This document shows positions 7,840-16,240 of a stretch of 56,882 nt of DNA, piece by piece. The stretch is from Chryseomicrobium aureum. Its GTDB lineage: Bacteria > Bacillota > Bacilli > Bacillales_A > Planococcaceae. The notes beneath the pieces are model-generated. The model was not told the origin of the DNA. It searched no databases and saw only the letters and a program-made list of their open reading frames with translations. The position numbers and the translations under genes were made by a program. Numbering within the stretch: the stretch's first letter is position 1; each line of letters opens with the position of its first letter. Location of the stretch: the NCBI RefSeq assembly GCF_016909155.1, contig NZ_JAFBFG010000018.1, forward strand, positions 1-56,882, read 5' to 3'.

Positions 7840-8406
7840 TTATTGATGATCCACAACTCGCGTAGACACACCATTAACAGTATCTATCAATAGGCCATAT
7901 ACTCTAATTTCCGAGGGCATCAAAGGATGCCGACGAATCAAGTTTACAGACTGTTTAATACCATCTGTGACTGTTTTGCTTCCCTCTATCCATTGAGCCA
8001 TATCGTTTGCTGTAAATCCAGGGAAACAATGTTTAAAAAGATATTCTACGGTTTGAATCTTAACCGCTGGAATTTTTGTTTGTATGACTTTGGAAATTAA
8101 ATTACTAGGGTCCGAAATAGATTCATTTCTATCTGCTGACCCTATAACGAAAATTTCCTCTACATTTTCTTGATAAACTGCTATAATTATGTTACGCATG
8201 AGACTATCGTATGGTTCTGAGATAACCGGGCCATAGCTTTTTAATACCATTATTTGTTCCGGGAGAAAATGAGACGCAGAATTTAACCATTGTTCCAATG
8301 GTTCCTCCATCCCAACTATACATAATACTTTTTTCCTATTGTCTGGGTTAGTTGAAATAGGTTCATTTTCGATTTGTTGATTATTAAATATTTTATCCGC
8401 AAACAT
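7840..8406 (-). CDS. Beta-carbonic-anhydrase-like protein lacking the zinc ligands
   Basis: A 188-residue protein that lines up with small beta-class carbonic anhydrases, but with the metal and active-site residues replaced. Where the family has CxDxR it has CIVGME. Where it has RNAGG it has KSYGPVI. Where it has HxxCG it has GSADRNE. It therefore cannot bind zinc in the usual way and is unlikely to hydrate CO2. A regulatory or scaffold role beside the bicarbonate permease is an inference. ATG at 8406 has GGAAG eight bases upstream; the in-frame GTG at 8415 abuts the ribosome binding site and is rejected. It starts 33 bp after the permease stop. Confidence 0.6.
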   Translation of the reverse strand: MFADKIFNNQQIENEPISTNPDNRKKVLCIVGMEEPLEQWLNSASHFLPEQIMVLKSYGPVISEPYDSLMRNIIIAVYQENVEEIFVIGSADRNESISDPSNLISKVIQTKIPAVKIQTVEYLFKHCFPGFTANDMAQWIEGSKTVTDGIKQSVNLIRRHPLMPSEIRVYGLLIDTVNGVSTRVVDHQ

Positions 8407-8439
8407 GATCAACACTTCCTTTCTTTATTAATGATAGAA

Positions 8440-9450
8440 TTATTGAAGCCATTGTGCTATTGAATAATAAAGCGGTATTCCGAAAATCAAATTAAAGGGA
8501 AAAGTAATCCCTATAGACAACCCTAGATAAATGGATGGGTTAGCCTCAGGAACTGAGGTTCTTAATGCGGCAGGAGCAGCAATGTACGAAGCACTTCCAG
8601 CTAGCACCCCCATCAATGTAGTACCTCCTAGCGAAAGACCAATGTAATTCCCGACAAAAATCCCCAAAATGCCGGATAATACAGGCATAAAGATTGCAAA
8701 GAGCAGGATTTTCCATCCATGTTTTTTCACTTCAGGAAGCCTTTGACCAGCGATCACACCCATATTGAGTAAGAAGATCATCAAAACACTTGGATAAAGG
8801 TCTATAAACAATGGCTTAACAGCAGGAAGAGCACCCTCACCCGCAATCCATCCGATCACAAGACTTCCCAGCAAAAGCAACACACTTTTTCCAAACAGGC
8901 TTTCTTTAATCACTTTTGTATTAATTAAACCACTGACCATTGGCTTGCCTGCAGTGAATCTGATATTTTGTGACAAAGAATGCCCTTGATTTTCTTCATT
9001 CAGTTTCAACAAAAGCAAGGAAACAAAAATAGCTGGACTTTCCAGTAGAACAACTAAGACATTCATAAAACCTTCATACTTTGTTCCAAATTCACTAAGA
9101 AACGAAATAGCAGCTCCGTAGGTAACAATACTCACCGACCCGTATGTCGCAGCCAGGCCGATGGCATTCTTAAAATCCATTTTCATGAAACGGAGGATAA
9201 ATAACACGATTATAGGTATAAAAGTACCTAAAAACAGGGTTCCGAGGATAGGTTTTATAACAGTGCTCAATGAATAATGGGAAAGTTCGATTCCACCTTT
9301 GATTCCTATCGCTATCAGAAGATATATGCTTAACGTTTCACTTAGCGCCGTTGGAAATTTTAAATCTGATTTCACCATTGCTGCGAGTATTCCAAGTGCA
9401 AAAAACAACACAACTGGAGATAGTAAATTTTGAATAATAATATCAGTCAC
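8440..9450 (-). CDS. SbtA-type sodium-dependent bicarbonate permease
   Basis: A 336-residue polytopic membrane protein of the SbtA family (formerly DUF897), which in cyanobacteria imports bicarbonate with sodium. About ten hydrophobic segments fall into two similar halves of five. Family features include PTALSETLSIYLLIAIGIKGG near residues 33-53 in the first half and VLMIFLLNMGVIAG with GVLAGSASYIAAPAALR in the second. The GTG start at 9450 has GGAGG eight bases upstream. It follows a DUF2294 gene and precedes the carbonic-anhydrase-like gene, so it is the transport centre of this operon. No SbtB (PII-like) gene is present. The direction of transport and the substrate are inferred from the family. 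Confidence 0.87.
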   Translation of the reverse strand: MTDIIIQNLLSPVVLFFALGILAAMVKSDLKFPTALSETLSIYLLIAIGIKGGIELSHYSLSTVIKPILGTLFLGTFIPIIVLFILRFMKMDFKNAIGLAATYGSVSIVTYGAAISFLSEFGTKYEGFMNVLVVLLESPAIFVSLLLLKLNEENQGHSLSQNIRFTAGKPMVSGLINTKVIKESLFGKSVLLLLGSLVIGWIAGEGALPAVKPLFIDLYPSVLMIFLLNMGVIAGQRLPEVKKHGWKILLFAIFMPVLSGILGIFVGNYIGLSLGGTTLMGVLAGSASYIAAPAALRTSVPEANPSIYLGLSIGITFPFNLIFGIPLYYSIAQWLQ

Positions 9451-9590
9451 TCTTTAGTCCTCCGATTCTACTACCAGTGTTGACCGACGATATATAATCC
9501 CTTTAGCATGTAAAATAGCTGGTTTATCTTCAACTTACCCATTCTATATTCTTAAAAGGGTCTTTTAAAGATCTCCCAAGTTTGATTTTA

Positions 9591-9953
9591 TTAAGACTTT
9601 AGTTTTTCCTCTAAATTACACGATAATTTAAAGACCATAATTCGTTCACCGGTTCTTGTGCTAATATCAGTGTGAAATATCATTACTTCTTCACCGGTTT
9701 TATCTCGAATGATTTCATCTAATTTGTCTCGACCTGATTCCACCAAGTGAGAACGAATTTGTTTGATCGACAACAATCCTTCCGTTGTTTCAGAGAGCTT
9801 ATATTCAGCGGGTGTTAAGACTCCTTTCAAAACCACAATTACCATGTCGCGGAGAATATCGGTCTTGACCGTAACGGATCCGCGACCTAGAAAATCCTTC
9901 TCCCATTGCGATAATGCTTTGCTGATTTCTGCTTCTATTTGACCTTTTGTCAT
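9591..9953 (-). CDS. DUF2294 family protein, first gene of the bicarbonate operon
   Basis: A 120-residue soluble protein of the DUF2294 family. The N-terminus TKGQIEAEISKALSQWEKDFLGRG and the VVVLKGVLTPAEYKL and VMIFHTDISTRTGERIMVF segments are characteristic. Function is unproven. ATG at 9953 follows a run of G that serves as the ribosome binding site; the open frame upstream of it lies within the leader hairpin and is not coding. The gap of 140 bp to the permease is wider than between the later genes and could hold an extra processing or promoter element. Acting as a regulator of the permease is only a guess from position. Confidence 0.8.
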   Translation of the reverse strand: MTKGQIEAEISKALSQWEKDFLGRGSVTVKTDILRDMVIVVLKGVLTPAEYKLSETTEGLLSIKQIRSHLVESGRDKLDEIIRDKTGEEVMIFHTDISTRTGERIMVFKLSCNLEEKLKS

Positions 9954-9972
9954 ATTGCCCCCCCTAACAAAA

Positions 9973-10020
9973 AAATCGGTATGAGATATCACCAAATATA
10001 GTGATATCTCATACCGATTT
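9973..10020 (-). promoter_or_regulatory. 20-bp perfect hairpin with U-tract in the bicarbonate operon leader
   Basis: Arms 9973-9992 and 10001-10020 are exact reverse complements with an 8-base loop. On the minus strand the hairpin is followed by seven T and then, within about 20 bases, by the G-rich ribosome binding site of the DUF2294 gene. A good -10 lies just upstream. It can act as an intrinsic terminator or attenuator, or be a protein operator. Confidence 0.75.
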
Positions 10021-10047
10021 ATTTCAAACTAACTACAAAAGTCTTTA

Positions 10048-10053
10048 ATTATA
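10048..10053 (-). promoter_or_regulatory. Likely -10 element of the bicarbonate operon
   Basis: TATAAT on the minus strand, 28 bp before the leader hairpin. No strong -35 is seen at 17 bp, so activation may be needed. Confidence 0.45.
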
Positions 10054-10059
10054 TTTTCA

Positions 10060-10602
10060 CAAGGACAATGACACATTACCCAAGTGCTAATACATTTTCC
10101 CTTTGTAGTTATATTGATAATCTATCGTAGCTTTTTATTGTAAATTTATTCTACCTTTAAGCAGTTCGGTTGTCAAACTCAAAATATATCTATATGTTTC
10201 TTTATCAGTTGGCAATCTCCTATTTGAGATATGCTAAGCGTTTGGATTCAAAGGGCCAAATTTACTCTACACCCCTCACTCCATCATTGGATGGGACATA
10301 GTTTCCCTATGTTCAAACTTTAGACCAGTACTAGTACTTTCGGAAGTTCATCAGTTCCTACCCCTGGGAACTATTCTAACCTTGTCTAGTTTATTAACCG
10401 TGCGGCATATTCGTTGGTATACCTTTTAGCCAATATTTTTAGCTGGTGTAGTTCCAAATTTTTTTCTGCACACTATTTAGCTTGGGTCTGACTGACCACT
10501 TGCCCTAAAAAGAGCAATCGGCTGTTCAAATTCCTTCCTTATCACAGTGTTTTGGACATTAAAAGACATCCTCTAGTAAATATTCCTTGAGGAGGTTATC
10601 GT
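10060..10602. other. Gene-free, hairpin-rich region between tnsE and the bicarbonate operon
   Basis: About 540 bp have no plausible gene on either strand. Several short hairpins are visible: ATCTC/GAGAT near 10218-10234, ACATAG/CTATGT near 10298-10314, the palindrome AGTACTAGTACT near 10328, and AGTTCC/GGAACT near 10350-10370. It could be a structured RNA, a decayed mobile intron or transposon-end sequence. I cannot identify it. Confidence 0.4.
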
Positions 10603-10603
10603 A

Positions 10604-10636
10604 TAAAAAAGAACCGGCCGGGTTTTGTCCGGTTTT
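10604..10636 (-). terminator. Terminator of the tns operon
   Basis: On the minus strand AAAACCGG pairs with CCGGTT and is followed by CTTTTTT. It lies about 120 bp after the tnsE stop. Confidence 0.7.
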
Positions 10637-10754
10637 ACTTATTACATTTTTCTTAGATATACAACTCGAATTTAAAATGACTATAAATATTTGTAACATT
10701 AGCAAGGTTTATATAACTTTTTCTTTGATTAACTAGCCCGATTGCGGAAGAACA

Positions 10755-12311
10755 CTAATGTTTTAAAAGTGTGTTCTTTAAAATTAACTTATTTAACAAT
10801 ATATTACTCCTATGACGAATACCTTTAGAACTATGCTTCGCCTTCATCACAATAACACCTCGATTTTCAATGATTTTCAATGTTTGACTCGTCCATGCGC
10901 CATTGCTATTAACAAGATTTACAAGTAAACAATGATAAATAGCATTCCAGTTATGAGTATTAGGCGATGATAAAATCAACATCGACAACGAACGATTCTC
11001 ACGCTCTACTTCTATAATATTAAATTGCTTTCCATTTGTCATATGTACTTTAGCAATCACATATCGTCTTTTCGTAACACCATCACTTAACTTTGTAAAT
11101 TTACGTTCTCCCAAGCCTTCCGGTAGCACATCGGTAAATGCTCTAATTTCCACTACATTTGGATGCTGTTCCATTACTTTCAACACATTAATAAAATCAT
11201 TTAGCTCACCTTGAGCCTGGATTTCGTGCAACATTTGATGCTCTAGCCCTCTTGCTAGATGTTGACCTCCACTATCTGCTGTAGATCGCATTGAATCATT
11301 ATTGCCATAGTATTTCTTAGTATTTTCATCTTCTTTCGTTCGCTGCTTTGAGGAACTACTTTTAATTCGTTTGATTTTAGGTACCAATGTATATTCATGT
11401 TTCAACTGATTCATTTGTACAAGATCAAAGTCTTCCGTGGAGCCATCGACTTGTTCATCTAATGTAAGGCCCTCTTCATCGTCCATTTTATTTACGGCGC
11501 GATAAGTATATTTCTTCGCCTCATTCGATTTCACTTGATCTTGTATTTCTGGATGTGAAATTGAGATATGTTTGTATGGAATATATTTATTTTTCACATT
11601 TACGATTTGTAGAACTGTCCACGAATTATTATTCTCTTTTACACGAACCGTTATGGTAATCGATTGTGTAAGGCCCCATTCAAATATCAAAGCCTTTTCC
11701 TGCAACCAAGTAAAGGCTATATTTTCATAGACTTGCCGTAAATCACGATTCGTTAGTAACCAAACCAATTGATAAATAAAACCTGTTTTGGTGTATTTCA
11801 GTTCATAAGATGATGAAAAGCTAAGATGAATTTTATTAGGTTCGTATGTTTCAGTGAAGAATTGAGGAAATGAATTCGATTCAAACAAGCGATATAAAAG
11901 AAAGCCGTTCGGAGCTAAAATGCTACGCAACACTTCAATGACTGGTAAAATGACATTCTTGCCATCAAAAGAGAACACGAAACTACGGGAAGTTGCAGAA
12001 TCACTGCTTCCTTGAATAGACCAAGGGCGTTTGTGATATTTAACACTATTAGGATAAATAGTCATATCGATTTCTTGTACACCTTTAGGAACTTGACTAG
12101 CCGTAATGATGCCATCAGTATAATAATGTTGGATTGCTAGGCATGGTAATGTACCCCAATCCATTAAAATACCTTCTGTACGACCTTGTGAGCGAAAATA
12201 AGCTTTAATCATCATTTTATGATCACATCGGAATGGCTCACCAATCCATATCAGTTGTGCTTTTTCACCTTTTGCAAAAGGCCAAGCAATTTTAACCTGT
12301 TGTTTGCTCAT
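10755..12311 (-). CDS. tnsE: TnsE-like Tn7 target-selection protein
   Basis: In Tn7, TnsE directs transposition to replicating DNA, conjugal plasmids and recessed 3' ends by contacting the sliding clamp. This 518-residue protein is close to Tn7 TnsE in length, follows tnsD as in Tn7, and has a C-terminal region resembling the TnsE C-terminal domain (about residues 400-470, RKFTKLSDGVTKRRYVIAK and ERENRSLSMLIL). The middle part (about 310-350) is charged and probably flexible. ATG at 12311 overlaps the tnsD stop by 20 bp with AGGAAG upstream, so translation is probably coupled. The identification rests on order plus the C-terminal resemblance. Confidence 0.72.
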   Translation of the reverse strand: MSKQQVKIAWPFAKGEKAQLIWIGEPFRCDHKMMIKAYFRSQGRTEGILMDWGTLPCLAIQHYYTDGIITASQVPKGVQEIDMTIYPNSVKYHKRPWSIQGSSDSATSRSFVFSFDGKNVILPVIEVLRSILAPNGFLLYRLFESNSFPQFFTETYEPNKIHLSFSSSYELKYTKTGFIYQLVWLLTNRDLRQVYENIAFTWLQEKALIFEWGLTQSITITVRVKENNNSWTVLQIVNVKNKYIPYKHISISHPEIQDQVKSNEAKKYTYRAVNKMDDEEGLTLDEQVDGSTEDFDLVQMNQLKHEYTLVPKIKRIKSSSSKQRTKEDENTKKYYGNNDSMRSTADSGGQHLARGLEHQMLHEIQAQGELNDFINVLKVMEQHPNVVEIRAFTDVLPEGLGERKFTKLSDGVTKRRYVIAKVHMTNGKQFNIIEVERENRSLSMLILSSPNTHNWNAIYHCLLVNLVNSNGAWTSQTLKIIENRGVIVMKAKHSSKGIRHRSNILLNKLILKNTLLKH

Positions 12312-14160
12312 AACTTTTCACTTCCTGTTTTGTTCGTAAATATTCTTCCAAATACGGTTTTATTTCATGAAAATGATGTGACTTAACAGCACCAATACGC
12401 TGTACCTTCCATAAAACAACTGGTTCTTGCCCCTGTAACATTCGATCAATAATTTTACAAAAACGTCTGATATGGAATTGCTGAGTAGATTCTGTAATTT
12501 CAGATAGGAGCTTTTTAGTCTGGGGTAGCTTATCAAGGTGTTTCTCCAAGTTAGATAATATTCCAAGTCGTTTTCCAACAATCGAGATTGTAATCCGAAT
12601 AGGTTTATCTAGTACGATTAGTTCTTTATAAAGTTTTTTTACTTCAGAGCAGTATTCCCGATCACGTGAGGCCCAATCGACAATTGCTTGATTATTCTTC
12701 TTCTCATGAATTTTAGGCAACTGTTCAAACAGCCACTCTTTATCGTGACGATACAAGTAGATATATTCTTTTGGGAAACACTGACGAATTTGAGTTCTTA
12801 AATAACTTGGGTATTGCTGCATTCCTTTTAATAATTGTTTTCGATTAGTCAGCAACATCGAAGGGATATCGTTTTCTGATAATCCTTCTATTTTTATCTC
12901 TGAAGAAAGATATTTTTTAACCGTTTTCGAATTTACACCAAGCATTTTAGCTAATGTTCTTGTACTGGACGTTCCTTTGGCTTCCAATTCATGTAATTTA
13001 GCCTTCCAGACGTCTCCAAATGCTTTTACACGTCCAATACGATATTTATCTTTAGATAATCTATCAGGGCCTTTTCTAGCGTAAATAAAGCCACAAGAGC
13101 ATTCAAACGTACCAATGGGTGCTTTTGATTTAAAATCCCTCGTAACATTTACTTCAGGAATTACAAATGCCTTATAATGATTAGCTGCTTTATTTAAACA
13201 AGGCCATGGACCACTACCGAAAGGACCTATATCAGCTTCACCTTGTAAAAAGGAATCTACATCTTGTTCTAAGAAATAAAGCATAAGCAAATGACGGAAA
13301 GGATGCGCATGACGTTTTAGATTGCGTGTAATGACCTTCGGCCAATTGTACTCATTATCAACATCGATTGCTGATTCATACTTAACTAAAAATCCTTTTG
13401 GAAACTTTGATTGAAATGCTTTGTATAGCTCCTTTTGCCGAATTCGATTAGAGGTTGTTATTAAATTACGCTCTCGTAAAAGAGCCCGATATTTAAGATT
13501 AATAGATCCCCTTGAAAATTGATGTATTGGAACTTGTAGCAGTTGATAAGCCATCTTTGCTAAAGCAATTTGAATGGCTACAAACTCTTTTGGTTCAACT
13601 TCTTGAATCTTTGATAAGTTCATTAGCTTTTTATCGAATCGAATAAACTCTATTCGACTCTGCTTTGAAAAATCGACAGGATACTTCTTTAATTTCAATT
13701 CATGATGCGCACAGAAATCAATCCCTTGTAGTTGATGCTCACGATGAATATAGGGTCCTCCATGTTGCTCAATATCACTAGCTGCACATTCCGGACAATA
13801 ATAGAGTCCGTCCTTTTTACAAATACCTCCTGCGACCATTCCAAGTCTTGTATAAAGTCCTTTTCCATCACCTTGAACATCCTGCATAATTTGTCGTTGC
13901 TTCTCCTGTGATAGAAAAGGAGCATAGAAAGGATAAATTGTATGCTTGGCTAATAAACTTTCTAACGAATAATGCGTGCCCATCTGTTTAGCGAGAGAAT
14001 TAAAATGGCTACCAATCTCAACACTCGGAATCACTGAACGACTTTGAAATACTTCTTCTAACGTATCTTTGCAATCAATATTCCCACTGTAAAAGTGATA
14101 ACGTGCGACCGCCGAATATATCAATTCATCTGGATATGGATCAGTAAAGAATGGCAGCAT
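12292..14160 (-). CDS. tnsD: TnsD/TniQ target-site-selection protein of a Tn7-like element
   Basis: TnsD binds the chromosomal attachment site and recruits TnsC. The N-terminal TniQ domain is clear: LPFFTDPYPDELIYSAVAR at the start and a zinc site made of C122 and C125 (CPEC), H142, C150 and H153. A helix-turn-helix is visible near residues 397-422 (TRTLAKMLGVNSKTVKKYL), and the long C-terminal part should give DNA-sequence choice. The 622-residue length suits an attachment-site TnsD rather than a short TniQ. ATG at 14160 has AGGAGG seven bases upstream and starts 11 bp after tnsC stops. Which site it recognises cannot be told, because the element has been moved by the IS copies. Confidence 0.87.
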   Translation of the reverse strand: MLPFFTDPYPDELIYSAVARYHFYSGNIDCKDTLEEVFQSRSVIPSVEIGSHFNSLAKQMGTHYSLESLLAKHTIYPFYAPFLSQEKQRQIMQDVQGDGKGLYTRLGMVAGGICKKDGLYYCPECAASDIEQHGGPYIHREHQLQGIDFCAHHELKLKKYPVDFSKQSRIEFIRFDKKLMNLSKIQEVEPKEFVAIQIALAKMAYQLLQVPIHQFSRGSINLKYRALLRERNLITTSNRIRQKELYKAFQSKFPKGFLVKYESAIDVDNEYNWPKVITRNLKRHAHPFRHLLMLYFLEQDVDSFLQGEADIGPFGSGPWPCLNKAANHYKAFVIPEVNVTRDFKSKAPIGTFECSCGFIYARKGPDRLSKDKYRIGRVKAFGDVWKAKLHELEAKGTSSTRTLAKMLGVNSKTVKKYLSSEIKIEGLSENDIPSMLLTNRKQLLKGMQQYPSYLRTQIRQCFPKEYIYLYRHDKEWLFEQLPKIHEKKNNQAIVDWASRDREYCSEVKKLYKELIVLDKPIRITISIVGKRLGILSNLEKHLDKLPQTKKLLSEITESTQQFHIRRFCKIIDRMLQGQEPVVLWKVQRIGAVKSHHFHEIKPYLEEYLRTKQEVKSYEQTTG

Positions 14161-14171
14161 CTGGTTTCCTC

Positions 14172-15475
14172 CTAGTAGAATTCCTCCAAAGGATTTTTAA
14201 TGTATCCATTTGCTTTTAATAATTCATAGGGGTGTTGCTTTTTGTCTAATGCTTGCTTTCTTAGCTTTAGCATTGGTAGAATCTCTGCATTTTTTGCTTT
14301 TGCCTTTGCTTTTTGATCTTTCTTTTGTTGATTTAATGCAATCGCCTGCTGAATCACGTCTGATTTAAGTTGATGAAATTTAGTATCAAGTGGATTTTCC
14401 TCAACTATTTTTTGTGAGAGCTTTTTAATATCGTTTTCCTTCAAACTATCAAAAATACCAAGAGCTTCCACTTCAACACTTAAGTTCCTAATCATGTCTT
14501 GACGTTTATACTCGATTGTATTTTGGCGCTCTTTAAATGCTTCTTGAATACGTCCTGTCATTTCAGTATTTCGCTTGTGATTCAGCATGACTTCATCCAA
14601 GTTAATCATAATATCTTCATATTTCATCATATCGGCAAAATTGTTCGTCCGAATAGCTGTCATCATTGGTTGAATCGTTTGCATATCTTCCCTAGCAGTC
14701 TTTTTTAATACTTGTGGTGTAATGATTTCTGCCGGGTTGTCCTCATCAAATAATACTCGTTCTTGCGCTAGAATAAATAGGTTCACGGCAACAGCAGTAA
14801 TCCCTTGGCATTCATTATAAAATGCCTTCTTTGTCTCCTCTGTAAGCTCAGAATGGGTTTTTAAACACTGTAATTCCCAAAGTGTCTCTAGGAAAAACTC
14901 CCACTCTTCACTATTTTCGTCCATACGATCCCAAATAATAGCTCCATCACTTGCTGCCCGTCTTGCCTGTCTAAAGTTTCCTTTGAATAATTTTTGTGCT
15001 TTAGAAGTGCCGATTAAAACCGTAGGAATGCCAACTGTATTAGACAGTGTTACAAAAAAATTCAACATTTCTTCCTGTTCATTTTTGGAATATAGTAAGT
15101 GCTGGATTTCATCAATTACTAGAATACCGATGCCGTACATACTTGCTAACGATGTCATGTGCAATAACATTGTCGATGTCACACGGTTCAAATAGCCGTA
15201 CTTTTCTAAATATCGAGTGCCTAGTAAATCATCAATTGCTTTGAAAAAGCTTTTGCAAAGTGTAGATAAACTTCCATCATACGGGCAGTCAATTTTAAGC
15301 CAAACAATTTGAGTTCGATTAAACGGTTGTCCTTTGTATTCTTCATGCTTGATCACTTGTGGATACATAAGCAAAAGACGTTCAATTGCTGTTGTTTTAC
15401 CAATTCCAGAAATACCGATAATGGATAAGCTATCGGCAGTTGAACGAATATAATTTAGTCGTTCATCTATATATT
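14172..15475 (-). pseudogene. tnsC: TnsC-like AAA+ ATPase, 5' end removed by the IS
   Basis: TnsC is the ATP-dependent regulator linking target selectors to the TnsAB transposase. The frame is open from the stop at 14172 to the last base before the right IS at 15475 and continues beyond any start codon, so the gene is cut by the IS. About 434 codons remain. They include Walker A GISGIGKTT (near 15405) and Walker B GILVIDEIQHLL (near 15120). Compared with Tn7 TnsC (about 555 residues), about 100 N-terminal residues are lost. The first internal start lies after Walker A, so an active protein is unlikely. tnsA and tnsB, expected upstream, are absent from the window. Confidence 0.83.
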
Positions 15476-15544
15476 TGATATGCTCCCTTCACAGTAGACA
15501 GAGAAATAATAAAAATTCTCAACTACTGTGAAGGGGGCATTTTT

Positions 15545-16240
15545 GTGTCTAAAAGAACCACAGACCATACATTAGACGAACGATTGAGATTAGTGATAAG
15601 CGTCTTGGATGAGAAGAAGCCGATAAGAGCGATAGCTAAAGAATTCAGTGTTGGTCAATCGACTCTCCGAGATTGGGTCCGTAAATATCGATCAGATGGG
15701 ATCGATGGATTGAAAGAATCAAATACCTGGAGACGGTACTCACAAGAGCTGAAACTAGAGGCAGTCAATTATTATCTGACGGGTAAAGGGAGCCTCAATG
15801 AGACCTGCGCCAGATTCAACATATCTACATCGTCTGTTTTAGAGAAATGGATAAAGCGTTACACTAGTGGGAAAGACTTAAAATCCACTAGTAAAGGGTG
15901 TAAAGATATGAGTAAAGGACGGAACACGACACTTGAGGAACGGATAGAGGTCGTCCAGTATGCGATAGCCAACGACCTCGACTATCACGGGGCTGCGAAG
16001 AAATATCGGGTCTCGTACCAACAGGTGTATGGATGGGTACGGAAATATCAGGCTGACGGAGAGTCAGCCCTACAAGACCGACGTGGGAAGCCGTTGGCAT
16101 CCAAGCAGAACCTGACAGAAGTGGAGAAGCTGGAGCTACGTGTCAAAGAACTGAGTCATCGCAACCAATACTTAGAGACGGAGAATGGTCTCCTAAAAAA
16201 GCTGAAGGAAATCGAAAGGAGGTCCAGAATGCGAGAGTAG
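15545..16240 (+). CDS. IS orfA, DNA-binding part of the transposase
   Basis: A 231-residue protein with helix-turn-helix regions at about residues 18-50 (IRAIAKEFSVGQSTLRDWVRK), 60-95 (SLNETCARFNISTSSVLEKW) and 125-165 (DYHGAAKKYRVSYQQVYGWVRK), then a leucine-rich coiled coil (about 195-222) typical of IS3 OrfA dimerisation. It binds the terminal inverted repeats. It overlaps orfB through the -1 frameshift site at 16195-16201, which yields the OrfAB transposase. This copy is intact and is the only apparent source of OrfAB in the window. Confidence 0.92.
   Translation: MSKRTTDHTLDERLRLVISVLDEKKPIRAIAKEFSVGQSTLRDWVRKYRSDGIDGLKESNTWRRYSQELKLEAVNYYLTGKGSLNETCARFNISTSSVLEKWIKRYTSGKDLKSTSKGCKDMSKGRNTTLEERIEVVQYAIANDLDYHGAAKKYRVSYQQVYGWVRKYQADGESALQDRRGKPLASKQNLTEVEKLELRVKELSHRNQYLETENGLLKKLKEIERRSRMRE
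16195..16201 (+). promoter_or_regulatory. A AAAAAG programmed -1 frameshift site (right IS)
   Basis: The slippery heptamer is in the correct orfA phase. A -1 slip continues directly in the orfB frame at 16201. AGGAGG at about 16216 lies at a distance that can stimulate slipping. Confidence 0.8.
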
